Counted from the stretch's first letter, positions 26,401-37,654 are shown. The stretch is DNA of 64,000 nt from Pomacea canaliculata (GCF_003073045.1 NC_037602.1:5498872-5562871), one strand, 5' to 3'. Notes: generated by a model from the letters alone, not told the origin. Numbers and translations are program-made.

Positions 26401-29400
26401 TTTCAGACTATTTATTTATAACTCTTTTCACGTACGTATTATAGCTGGATTACAAGGTCACCTGGCACAAGCTGAAAGAGGTCTTCAGACTGGCTGGGAA
26501 TGTTTTGAAAGCTGAAATCAAAGAAGACAAGAATGGCAAGTCTCGCGGCATGGGTATTGTGCAGTTTGAGCATCCTATGGAGGCTGTCCAAGCAGTTTGT
26601 ATCCTTTATAAATCTGTTAAGTAATGTGACATTAGTAGAGGTTGAAAGTATTTATTGAACGGTTATGCAGAATGCAACGGTTGATTTAATCTAAATGAAT
26701 TTCAGTGCAGCTATTATCACAAGATCGCTTTACAGGTGGCTTTTAAATTGAAATATTTTTACTTGAGGACAAACATGACTGCTTTCAGAAGATGTATCAT
26801 TTCTTTTAAAAAAATTTCTGTTGAAGGTCAAAAATAGGTACTTTGAAAAAATGATTTCAGAGGTTATTTTCTGCTTCCCAGCTTTATGTGACAAACTCTT
26901 TGATAAACTATAGTCTTTTGATGTATATAGTACATGGAGATGATATGATTAATTTTTTAATATAAAAACAATGATCACCTTGAAATTGTTGCAGACATAA
27001 TTAATTCTTAATGCCATTCTGTTATTATACCAATATTTGATCTTGCTTTGTGTACTAATCATTTCCAAACTGACATAAAACATTCTTAACTACAGTTTAG
27101 CAATGTTTAATGGACAAACTCTGTTTGACCGAAAAATGATTGTGCGCATGGACAAGGTTCCAGAAGAAGCACCACCGGCACCAAAATTACCAAGTAAGTG
27201 TTTTTTATTTCTCTTGAAGGAGGAACTTTTTTGTGGGCGTTTTTTAAAATGTTTTCACCCATGCCAGTTAAGGTAGGAGTACATGTGGTACTGACTTTTA
27301 CGAGCGGTCAGTTTTCCCTAATTGCTACCTCGACATTAGTAAGGGTGGAGATCATGGGTGGTGCCGACCACACCAGCAATAAAACGTCTTTCTCAGCCGA
27401 GAACCTGCTGTTTGCATTTAGAAAGCCAAGGTGAAACGGTTTGTAAAAAGACTGGCACAAGGTAATAAAGCGAACATCTGGCAAGACAGCAGTGGTCAGG
27501 GATCATCTTTACTGGTTTATTGAACATTGCAATGGCAACACTGAGACCAAGGTATTTGTTGATGTATTACACACTTCCAAAACATTCATGACAAATGTAA
27601 CCAATCCTCACCATGCAGGCAATCGCAGTACATACTATCTCTAATAGTGCTAACTGATCCTGCTGCTGTCAAGCTTCTGAGCAACTTTCTGCAAGGCCAT
27701 GTCCTCTATAAACATCTGACTACATGCTGTCCAGGGACACATTTTATGTTTAAAGTTGTAACAATGTATGCCTGATCTATCTGCCTAAGCGTGTTCACAT
27801 TACAAACACAAGGCGCTATGACATGCACATGGGTCTTGCTGTTTTAAATTGGAATGAACATGTTGATAGAGATCCTGCTTCAAATTACAACAAAACAAGT
27901 GTACAGCACAACCGGAGACAGCTTTGACAACGCACTTTAAAAAAGAAAACTTATAAAGCAATAGAGGATATCTGGAAGATGTGTCATTGAACTATACAGA
28001 TTTGATTCCGAACATGAAGAAAACATGTTAACAGAAACAGACAGAAGTTCTGATGAAGATTTGGAAATGAATAATATAATTTAAATAACAAAATCCCACC
28101 ATCAGTGATAAATGAGGAAATAATTTACCATCAATGTTTACACTTTCAAAACTGAAATTGTTCTAACCACCGTACAGCTCCACACTGACAAATGTATTGT
28201 TTCTATAGACATGTTCATTCATTCTAGTCTAAAATTGCAAGACCCACTCTTATGTTATGACTTTTTTATTTTATTCATTTCACATATTTGTTATTCAGCG
28301 ATATCAGTTGTAGGATCCTTAGCATAAATAAATATACCATTTCTATTTCACAGATTTTCTGTTATCGCGGGTAGTTCTGGAACGGATCTCCCGCGATAAA
28401 CGAGGGATCGCTGTACAGTTGTTTTTATGTTTGTGTTATTCACTCTGTTCATCCTTCTCTCCTTTATATATTCTATTTTTGTTTGTGGAGAATACATTCA
28501 GTCCTAACTATGACAGTATGTTCAGATAGAAGTCATTTCGCTTCACCTCTCAGACCCTACAGCAAGTACTCGTCGGGTGAGAAAATGTTTTATTGCTAGG
28601 CTAGTTGGCAATGCATGTGATCTCTACCCTGCCTATTGTCCGGGTAGTAATTGGAGACAGCTGAACACTAGTAGTCAGCACCACGTGTACTCCTACCTTC
28701 TCTCACACAGACGATACCATATGTTTCAGTCGGCCAGAAAAAAGTCTGCCTTTAAGGATTTGCATTTATTATTCTCGCTTGTTGTTTTGATCATTCTGTG
28801 CAGAAAAGGGGAGTACTGCAGTACTGTGGTGCATATTGTGATAGAATAGAAAGATGTGATACTGCTCACTTGGAGCAGTTTTCTACCTTTTCTGGTTGTT
28901 TAAGCATAATAAAGCTGTATTGTTAAGTGCCAAAACTTATGCTTGCTTTTTGTTTTTTGTACATAAAGTCTAATGATTCTATGATCTTATTTTTGGTGCA
29001 TTGAAGTGTGGTGAGAATTTTAAAGGCAGCATATCAAAAATCACTTGTTTTGAAAGGTATTTTATTCAAACTGGCTTATTTATTGCAGGTGGTCTCAAAT
29101 CCATTGGTATGGGTCTTGGCGTTGGAGGGGCTCCTCTGTTAAATCTTGGACAGCTAAACAGTATGGGTTTTTTCAGTACCAAATTACTATTTTAGTATTA
29201 TGCATGCTTTAGGGGTTTTTTTAAAAAGAGAGAAATCTTTCAACAGGCCATTTCACTTTACTGTATTTGCATACATAAAGTGGCTGCAAACCTTTATCTT
29301 TCTTGTGAGGAAACATGTGTGTCTACAAAATATCAACATCCAAGATACAGATTGCATTTTGTACATATGAGTTTTTGCTATTGTATGGCCAGGTTTCCAG

Positions 29401-32309
29401 TGACCAAATAGTTTGTTATATTTATACATTGCCATTATTTATGAATTGTTTTGGCTTTTATTGCAGGTGTTGGTGGTGGATTAGGTTTAGGTGGAGGACT
29501 TGGTTCTGGTGGAATAGGTGGTGGACTTGGAGGGTTAGGCATGGATGTTGGCTTGGGAGGTAGTGGGGCACTAGGTGGAGGAGCAGGGCTTGGAGGTCTG
29601 TCAGGGCTAGGTTCAGCAGCAGGTCTTGGTACTGGCCTAGGTGGGGGCCTAGGAGGGACTAGTCTTGCAGGCCTTAACAGTCTTGGGTTGGGATCTGGGC
29701 TAGGTGGGTTTGGTGGAGGGGGCCTAGGGGGTGTTACAAAGTTGCCAGCAGGACTAGGGGGTCTGGGTGATGGCCTGGGACTAGGTTTATCAGGATTGGG
29801 ATCAAATAATGCCATGATGATGGGATCTGGAGGAGGTGGCGGTGCAGGCTATGGCTCTGGTGGAGGAGGTGGTCGGGAGGAGCGTGGAGGCCGTGTCACA
29901 CGACCAGATAACTGCACTGTGCTGGTGAAAAACGTAAGAATTTACAATCAGCTTTGAGCCCTTCTGTGTGCATGTGGAAGTACACTGTCAGTTTTTGCAA
30001 GCATGAGAAAATATCAGTGAACCTGGAGCAAGTTTAAGAGGGTGACATCTTTATTCTGTTTAAAACTTTCTAAAACATGCATAATAATTCAGATTCTTTC
30101 CCACAGCAGTACTGACAGTTGAAAGAGGACAAAATGTAGTTTCATTTGCATTATCAAAACTTTATTTATATTGAAGAAAATCTAAACTTACCTTGAGTCA
30201 CACATAGCCCAATGCAAAGCACAGAGAGGTGCACATTAATCAAAAGGGATCCACAAACACTGTCACTAAACATTGCAATGAACAAATTTATTCATTGAGT
30301 CACTCATAAGCACTTAGTGCTGGTCCTAATTCACTAAATTACAAAGTATTCAATAAACACTGTGCTGGTCAATTGCAAACTTCCCAAATGTGCATTGATA
30401 TAAATTTTCCTACACTACACACACACACAACGAAATCTTAAGACTCTCCCACTTGCCATATTTGGTTGAGGCCTTGTGGACATTACTTTTTTGTGACTCC
30501 CAGCATGAGGAATTTATGCATCTACCTACTTGAATTGTTGTTGATACAGATTTTAGTCAATAAGGAGACATGGCATACACAGATTAGGACACTTGTGACT
30601 CAGTGATGTCGTAATTTATTTATGTCCTTAAATCATTACTATAGCATTAAACAAACTGAACCCAACCCAAGGAAAAAAGCATTACTTAAAGAATCATAGT
30701 TAAAGTACCCTAAATATTTTTTTTAAGCACATGATTGTAGATCAGTTGATCTATAATAAAATCTACAGTTGCTACCAAAAAAATCTGCAGCAGTCGACAG
30801 GTTTAGTCTACTAACATCTTATTTGCAGGAGGTCCTTCACCATAAGGTGTTGCTTCTTGGAAGTTTCTGTCTTAAAAATCCCCAGAACTTGATATGTATT
30901 TGTCATTTGCTATGAACTCAGTTTTTATTGTGATAGCCCATTTTTTAATATTTAGATTTGAGTGCAGATCACTTGGATCCAATTTGTCAATACTGTAATT
31001 TGCATTTATTACTATGTGTCTAATATCTAGAACATTTTTTTTTACAGAAGCATATGCTTGTACAGATCATCATTACATTTATCATTACCATTACAGCTTC
31101 CATATAGTGTTACATGGCAAGACCTGCGAGAACGCTTTCAGGAGATAGGTGAGTATATGCTTGCTGGGTGCATGTGTCCAGTAAGTAATTTTATTTTGGG
31201 TGAAACATTGAAGCAGTGAAAAAAAACCATCTACCGGAAATTTCTTACTAAAAGTCGCAACTTTTTGTCACCAGCTTTAAATCCTGCAGCTTAAACAGTG
31301 GTGCAGCTTGTTTGCAGATTTGTCCAGATTTTTTAGATTTTGATGAGCAGTTACAGTGTTAACTGTTCACATTTTTAAATCAAAGCCACATATAGAATCT
31401 GAAGTGTTTAGATCAGTTGCCTCATGCCGAAAACGAGATGAAATGCCTACGATGCAGTACACAGTGATTTTTGCATAAGTTCCTTCTATTTTTAGGGAAT
31501 CAACGAAGAATTTGTTGTCAGTTAATATTGTGTGCCCTTTAATATCGTGCATCCTTTGCAGGTGAGGTTAAGTTTGCTGAAATCAAAATGGAGAAAGGAA
31601 GATCCTCAGGTCAGGGCTTAGTGCGCTTCTCAAATGAAGATGATGCTATGCGAGCTATCTGTATCCTTCACTTCATATGTGACGTACAGATTTGAGGTCA
31701 CATAGGGAGATAGTCCTATTATTATACAACAACATACAGTCACAGGATGTTTAGTTGCTGTGCAGCAGAACAATGGAACTTTCTAAATGTGCACTGAGAA
31801 CACACCTCTTCCTGGAGCATTTTAACAACAGTCCCCACATTACTGCTCCTTTTCAACCCCCATCCCCACTCCCCTTTTCTGGTTATTACTACCTCTAGTT
31901 GTCTTCTTCCTATGAATCACAACACTCTTAGTTCTTGTTACCTGATTCCTCTTTGGTTTTTCTATCTTTGTTTTTTATTAGTCATCAGTACTGTTATTCA
32001 TTATTCTGTTTCTTCATATGTGGTCATTGTCTTTCCTGTCCTTGATATGTCTTTCTTGTCTCAAGCATTAGAGCAGGCTTCCTATGGGCATGAATATGCA
32101 CAATACAAATCACATTATTATTATTAATAAAACAAACACAACAATAGCTTTTGCCTATATTCAACATTTAAGAAAGTTTCTGTAAGCTTATTTATGGTTA
32201 ACGCCTGTTTATAAATTTGCCTACCATTGTTCCTTGACTACCTGCAGCTAATTTGGACCAGACTAGATTTGAGGGACGCACAATTGAAGTGCGCATGTAC
32301 CGTGGCTGA
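20454..32309 (+). CDS. HNRNPM: hnRNP M / MYEF2-like RNA-binding protein, 12 coding exons
   Basis: Nuclear RNA-binding protein of the hnRNP M/MYEF2 family, which binds pre-mRNA and influences splicing (family knowledge). Exons: 20454-20584, 24436-24641, 25059-25119, 25504-25597, 25917-26166, 26445-26598, 27101-27193, 29089-29160, 29467-29933, 31097-31148, 31562-31660, 32248-32309. All junctions agree in phase, giving 579 residues against about 600 for MYEF2 and 730 for human hnRNP M. Order: acidic N-terminus 1-43; Arg-Ser-rich stretch about 51-80; RRM1 about 90-164 (starts TRVVVKNMPYEL); Gly-rich linker; RRM2 about 241-322 (TTVFVANLDYK, then MFNGQTLFDR); Gly/Leu-rich region about 330-495; RRM3 about 503-579, ending at the stop. 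The RRM1/RRM2 wording is the main reason for choosing hnRNP M. Exon 5 has one surplus base in a T/G run near 26035, read as a sequencing error. Start: first ATG of exon 1, conserved in the duplicate copy. Introns after exons 6 and 11 look U12-type. Family call is firm; M versus MYEF2 ancestry is not decided. Confidence 0.9.
22144..24110. mobile_element. TTAA-flanked DNA transposon with long terminal inverted repeats (intron 1)
   Basis: Flanked by TTAA at 22140-22143 and 24111-24114. The ends mirror each other: AGGCCGAT at the left and ATCGGCCT at the right, then CGCCCGTGCGAGGGAAGGTA at the left and its complement at about 24053-24073, with weaker inverted similarity over a further 250-300 bases. 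TTAA duplication points to piggyBac or Kolobok superfamilies. I see no intact transposase inside. The corrupted counterpart in the upstream copy lies at about 13308-15640. Confidence 0.65.
24436..25597 (+). CDS. HNRNPM: Exons 2-4 of the hnRNP M-like gene: RS-rich stretch and RRM1
   Basis: Exon 2 (24436-24641) completes a Ser codon split after exon 1, encodes alternating Arg/Ser residues, then the first RRM strand and helix. Exon 3 (25059-25119) encodes VGDVAYVEMIEG and the RNP1-like KPRGMA. Exon 4 (25504-25597) starts VIEFKDRDAARKAIETM and ends at the last RRM strand (YLVVHE). Phases are 2, 1, 2 and 0 across the four boundaries. In the duplicate at 15943-17130 the same exons carry several small indels that break the frame, so this copy is the one to use. 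Unlike RRM2 and RRM3, RRM1 has no intron after the second helix. Confidence 0.88.
26445..27193 (+). CDS. HNRNPM: Exons 6-7 of the hnRNP M-like gene: most of RRM2
   Basis: Exon 6 (26445-26598) begins LDYKVTWHKLKEVF, includes the RNP1 segment GKSRGMGIVQF, and ends after EAVQAV plus one base. Exon 7 (27101-27193) finishes a Ser codon and encodes MFNGQTLFDRKMIVRMDK. The wording follows hnRNP M RRM2 closely. The intron between them (26599-27100) starts GTATCCTTTA and has TTCTTAAC at 27083-27090, 11 bases before its AG, matching U12-type signals. The duplicate copy contains exon 6 in corrupted form and stops just before exon 7. Confidence 0.88.
27218..28751. mobile_element. Related TTAA-type transposon relic in intron 7
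   Basis: The right end finishes CTGCCTTTAAG with TTAA at 28752-28755; the left end starts AAGGAGGAACTTTTTTG after a decayed TTGA. GGTAGGAGTACATGTGG near 27272 is inverted against CACGTGTACTCCTACC near 28683-28698. The middle holds traces of coding, for example RYDMHMGLAVLNWNEHVDRD around 27810-27870, which reminds me of Kolobok-type transposase C-termini. The element begins only about 24 bases after the exon 7 donor. Same family as 22144-24110 by end sequence. Confidence 0.6.
29467..29933 (+). CDS. HNRNPM: Exon 9 of the hnRNP M-like gene: Gly/Leu-rich low-complexity region
   Basis: The largest exon encodes a run of GLG, GGG and GLGG units with scattered Ala and Ser, a short MMM patch, a GGGGG-rich basic part (GREERGGR) and the first strand of RRM3 (NCTVLVKN). 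Vertebrate hnRNP M has a Gly/Met-rich repeat at this place; here Leu replaces most Met. The plus strand is very G-rich, so the opposite strand shows a long Pro-rich open frame that is only an antisense shadow. Such regions in hnRNPs are intrinsically disordered and can drive condensation (family knowledge; inference for this one). Confidence 0.88.
31097..32309 (+). CDS. HNRNPM: Exons 10-12 of the hnRNP M-like gene: RRM3 and stop
   Basis: Exon 10 (31097-31148) encodes LPYSVTWQDLRERFQEI; exon 11 (31562-31660) encodes GEVKFAEIKMEKGRSSGQGLV and ends after DDAMRAI plus one base; exon 12 (32248-32309) encodes FEGRTIEVRMYRG followed by TGA. The protein stops directly at the end of RRM3, as in vertebrate hnRNP M. 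The last intron (31661-32247) is U12-like (GTATCCTTCA; TTCCTTGAC at 32230-32238) and also contains a decayed LINE 3' end. Confidence 0.88.
31745..32130 (+). repeat. Decayed LINE 3' end inside the last hnRNP M-like intron
   Basis: Reads LSKCALRTHLFLEHF, the usual (A)LKTHLF end of CR1/L2-like reverse transcriptases, then a T/C-rich UTR and the tail GGGCATGAATATGCACAATA ... ATTATTATTATTAATAA, which is the sort of 3' terminus these elements share. Partial copy with no 5' part. Confidence 0.5.
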
Positions 32310-35300
32310 TGAAGGAGACACTTTGCCTTTGGTGTACGTATGTCCATGGATATTTGACTGACAGTCATAGACTTGGTTTCCAGTAAACAGCATCTCAGAT
32401 TCTCCAAAAGTTCATGTTGTTAAGTTGTCAGTCTGTTGTGGACCGCTTGACTTTTTGCCACGTTGTGGGCTGCCAAGGATAGCTCTGCTCTGCAACCAGC
32501 CACGACAAGTTTGGAGGTCACTTTTTCCAAGGTCTTCAGAGTGGAAGAGTTTTACACCATCATGCAATCTGTCACGTTTTGGAGAAAGCTGTTTTACTTC
32601 TGTGGAGGATTTTGACAATTTCTGTACATCTTGTGAGAATTCACCATTGTTCAGTACCACCCAGTTTCCTATATTTTGTTATTTTTCCGTTTGCTGTAAT
32701 CATTCATCATTTGTTTGGATTGACTGCTTAGAATCATTTTATTGTCATCATTAAATCAGACATTCTGGGAAGATTTCCTGCATTCATCAATAAATGGTCT
32801 TTTGATTTTATCTTCGTTTCTTCATGCAGTGTTATTTTGTTGGGGCTCTGAGAGTGTATTGTGTAAGGCATAGACACTTGAGTTTCATTGCAGAGATTTC
32901 TGATATCTTTGAACAGATAGCAAAAGAAAAGGGTTTTAAGATGGTCTTCAGTAGGCAGTCCACACTTCAGATGTCATTTACAGGTATTTGGTACTTTTGA
33001 CATACTGACCACAGTGGGATATATTCACAGCACATATTAGTTTCAGAGTTTTCTTGCCAACATCTTGTTGGCTTTGATTTGGACTGGAGTAGTTGTTGAT
33101 TCAGGATGAAAGCTGGCCTGTAGAGACCCTGTTGCCATGTCTGCAGAAAGGAAGGTAAAATAACTTTTGCACAATAAAGAAAATTGTGCCTTTGATGAGA
33201 TGTTTTGTGTTTACAAGTGATTTCACAGGAGTTTGTCACAGTGATATGTAAAATTCGCACCTAGTCTTTTAAGTAATATCAGCATGCATGTTTTCATAAA
33301 ATAACTTAGAGCTAGACTTTGAAAAAAATGTGCTGATTAACATTGGATGGTGGTGGTAGCTTTATTTATGTCTGTGTTTGGCATGGAAACGGAATCCTCC
33401 AATATTTTATAAATGTCTTGTGTGTATAAAAGTTGTTTTTTTGATAATTGCCTTCTCAACATAAAAGAAGGTAACATATTATTCATCTAGTATTCTTAAG
33501 ATTCTGAATTAAACTTTGTCACCTTTGGCATTTAACTAGAATATATTCTATTCCTTTAACTAAATGGCATTTATTATATCCTGGCATCATTACAACTCTA
33601 GTTGACAGGAGTTCTCTGGTGTGATGGCTGAAGTTTTTTTTTTCCAGCTTGCAGGAAGACAGAAACGGAAGACAGTGTTAAACTAATTCATTAAGTCTAA
33701 TTGCTATTATGAAATGAAAATAAAAAATAACCATACCTAACATCACATATCAGCACACAAGCCTCTTCATCTATCAGTTTCAATAATCTTTTATCTCTTG
33801 ATTGGATTATGCAGTGAAGGTCTCTCAGGACTTCTACAGTGTCCTGTCAGGGGTGTTCTTTTTGAGTGTGAATCAAATTCTCATGGTTTACAGATCGTGG
33901 TTTATATTGATCATGCTGTTTATTTGTCTAAATATGGTTTGAATGTTTGCTTCTGTATTGTTTCCCTCAGAGTGCTATAAATTGAAACTTTCAGTCTGCA
34001 GTGTGGCTTTTGAGAAAACAAAGTCTTGCCTTTCCATTTGTGCTGGATTTTTTTCTCCACTACCTATTTATTATTTGTGATATAGAATTTCTACAAAGTC
34101 ATGATTTCCAGTGCAGCTGATTAATCCAAGTGATATATAATTGGTATGGACATCTTCGGATTGTAAGTATGGTAATTCTTTTGCTTAGATTCATTTTACT
34201 TGGTGGTGTTAGGAAGGGTTACTTCTACATGGGGATTTTCTAGTGTGCCGCTTCAAATGTTGGTTTCTGGCAGCTTAATGTTTAGATCATTGAATCTGCT
34301 GAGTTGGTGAAAACGAGAAAAAAAAAATCACTATAATTCATATGTCCATGAAATTGATTGCCTTCTAAGTCCTGGTTGATGTGAGAGAATATTTGCATCT
34401 GGGCTGTTACCTAAATATCTTTTTTACACATTTTTGTCTCCATCTCATATTTGTTGAGTGGTATGAACAAAGTAGCTATCCAGACAAGCCCTTCTGGCAC
34501 AGGAGCTTTTGTTGAAAGTGTTTGCCTCTTCAAAGGAGAATATTGGTGCTAGTTGAGCATGCTGTTGTATCAGTGAGGGGTTATTACATTTTCTTTAAGA
34601 ACAGTTATGGATGTGAATTTATTTCTTTGCAGAACATACTGAATATCAATTCATCATGTTAAACTAATATTGCTACTAAGTGCATCTGTGTGGTATAAAG
34701 AAGTTGTCCCCTGCTTTGCATTTCAAACTCCCAGTACTAAACTCTTTTTTAAAAAAAAATAAATCCCATATTTCTGCTTAAAGTGTATTCAAGAACATAT
34801 TCTCATAATGATGAATTGTTTATATTGCAGAAAACTGTGGTGATTTTATGCACAATGTTGGCCTTCCATATTGGAAAAGAAGATACCTTTGAGTGTACCA
34901 GAAGGAGGTAATTAAAATAAAAAGGAAAAATTATAGAGATGAGAAATCATAAGCACCAGCTGACAGTCATGATCACATGATAAAGTGATGGATAATTAAG
35001 TGCAGTATGTTGCATGTCTTCCTACACAAATAACTTTCACTCACAGATTTGTTCCCACCAGCAGATGCCCCAATTAAGTTTCTCAGAGGTATAAGGAGAT
35101 TGCATTGATTCTGGTACATGGAGAAAAATAATATGCATGATAGGTTTTACGAGTTGCATGATGACTTGAAATTACCATCATATATATATCTGTGTGAGAC
35201 AGAAGGAAGAGGAAGCCTAAAAACTTGGTTTTGATGCGATTTTTTTCTGACTTGAAGTGTTAGAACATTGCTGAAACATTCAAAAAAAAAAGTAAATATT

Positions 35301-37654
35301 AACAACAGAAAAATGTGTTTCAGGATTATTTTATATCAGCTTTTTGGCTCTGCAGGTGTGCCTGAAGAGTCTAATGACACAGCAGTACCAGTGATCTGAG
35401 TGCTGGACTGATGTTATTATCTCAACAGAATACAATTTTTTTTATAGTGCCCTGGAACCATGGCAGAATGATTACATGATTCAGAAGGCTTTGTGTCCAA
35501 ACATACATAATCATACACTATGTAATCCTGTGCTGAAGCCTTTATTAAGGGCGACTTTTTTTTGGAGGGGGGTTCTAACACAATTATTCCATTGCATGCT
35601 GACAGAGGAAAATGCAACAGGCATTTGTAATATTTAATATTACTATGTCATAGTAAAATGTATACAGCCTTCATGTGTTTACATTTCTTAAAATCTTGGG
35701 TAAATGTGAATGTTTGTCATTAGCAGGTGAGACTTTAATCATCCACATTACATTCAAGCACTTGCATATAAAGTGAAGTTGAAATTATATGCATTCATCA
35801 TTTTTATCCAGTCAGTGTCATTTTACATTATAAAATCATGTTTTATGCCATGCTGTCCATAAACGGGCTATGTAATGTCAGATAAAAGAGCAGCGTACTC
35901 TCGTGCGTCTGGAAGATATAAATAAGAGGTCCACACACAAAAGCTTACCTAGCGAGGTAAAAAGAATGACTGGTATGTGCAGTTGCAGAATACAACAAAT
36001 GTGTGACTGCATGTATTAGACAATCATTTTGTATAAAAGCACAAATAAATATACATGCAATTCATTTGTAACTCGATCACAGCTTAACATTTTTGAAACC
36101 ACCATTAATAACACTCTAGTTACATGTGAAACACTAATTTTCTTGCTTTCAAAACATCAGTGTCAAATAGACACAATAAAGATTTGTTGCATGCTGTCCA
36201 TTTTGCTGTTGTCCTCTGAATCATGCAAAGTATTATATAAAATAATTTCATAGAAACATTAAAGATGACCTTTGCAGAAATTCAAATGAAAACTTTGATT
36301 GGTACCTTAGCCTAGCATAAATGTTAATACAGTTTCACAATAATTTGACTTTACAAGTTTGAAAAAAAAAGTGCAGCATTCTTGTTCTGGTAAAGCCTAT
36401 GAATATTTTACAAACACTGAACATGATTTATGAAGACTGGTCTCATAATCTAACAAGCAGGCTTCAAAGTTACAGGCAGTAGCTGATTTTCCAGACAACC
36501 AAAAGCTAAAAGTAAACATAATCATCATGGGAGATCAGCAATGTGAACTGTAAGGAAAGGGTTAGAGGGGCAGCCTATTCATGTACATCTATGGCTGGCA
36601 AACAACTGTGAAGAAAAAAAGATGGGGAACAGTAAACAGCTCCGAGAAGTGGCACAAGGAATGAGCAGAGATCTATCTAAAATATTCTAAATGAGCCAGT
36701 TACACTTGGAATGAATTGCTAATTTACAAAAAGCCTTCAATTAACAATGTTAACTATTTCAATCAAACCCTTTTTCTACATGGAGTTGTAGATTTTTCTC
36801 CTTGATTATAGTTAATTTGGAAATTGTTAAGATCAAATTTTAAGCTTTCTTTAATAATTCCAACTAATAATCTGACCATTTAGATATCTCAGGAGAATCT
36901 GGAAATGAAAGCATTAAAGACCATATCTCATCAAGTTACAGGTGGAGTGACAGACTGTTGGGATGCATTGAATGCTTATGTATATTGTCATGGTCCACAA
37001 CTGCTGTATACTGTTTACCGGAAGTTTAATGATTACTACTCTGTCACTATGAATGGAAACAGCTCTACAAAACTTGCACAGTCCAACCCAAACACTGAAA
37101 GGATCATTTACTTTCCTCTGGCTGTGAAAAAAAGATGGATAAGGTAAAGTGAATGTCAGTGATTGAAAACAAAAACAGCTCTGCACTTAAAATTTTAACA
37201 CCATATTCAAAATAAATGTATTGCTACCTTTATCTAAGTAGCCACCCTTCCCAGAAAACTCACTTGCTTTTCTCTTGGCTCTTAACAAGCCTGGGTTAAA
37301 ATAATTAGCAGTGTGTACTTCTGTGCATGTTGAAGATGGTTTCATTTCAAGAAACTTTTCCAGTGATAAAAAGTCTGCTGTCTCCTGCTTTGATGTGCAT
37401 GTAGTGGAAGACCATCAGAAATAACATACACCAATAAGAAAAAAACACTTAGAGAAAAAAAAAAAAGGGAGAACATACAACTGATTAACTTACTAGACAC
37501 CGGCAGGTTACTGAATCATTCTGATTGCCAGTCCACTAAAATGTGATAGCCTAATGGTCGTATGATGATTAAAGTAGCACAAAGCTTAGAATGTTAAAAG
37601 GCTGTTATGGTGGAAAACAAGCAAAATTATGTCACAAGGTTCAGCATCCAAGCT
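32310..37654. other. Intergenic region between convergent genes
   Basis: Holds the 3' UTRs of both genes (the hnRNP M-like one probably ends near 32.8 kb). The rest is AT-rich with no convincing coding exon. Isolated acceptor-like sites near 34,830 and 35,356 have no partner. Confidence 0.55.
32789..32794 (+). terminator. Candidate polyadenylation signal AATAAA for the hnRNP M-like gene
   Basis: First canonical AATAAA downstream of the stop codon, giving a 3' UTR of roughly 0.5 kb. An ATTAAA lies about 40 bases upstream. There is no transcript evidence in the window, so a longer UTR is possible. Confidence 0.4.

Larger units (their letters stand above)
18722..27021 (+). repeat. Downstream copy of the duplicated segment (contains the usable exons 1-6)
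   Basis: Same order of landmarks as the upstream copy: LINE 3' fragment, 5' flank, exon 1, TTAA-flanked transposon, exons 2-6. The first approximately 800 bases after the gap are heavily corrupted (compare 18722-19560 with 10083-10740); quality then improves, and from exon 2 onward the coding frame is almost clean. This is the mirror image of the pattern on the other side of the gap. Confidence 0.85.

Noticed and set aside
29435..29815. 126-codon Pro-rich frame on the minus strand
   Set aside because: Antisense shadow of the Gly-rich exon 9.
32425..32754. 109-codon open frame after the hnRNP M-like stop
   Set aside because: Lies in the expected 3' UTR with no recognisable domain.
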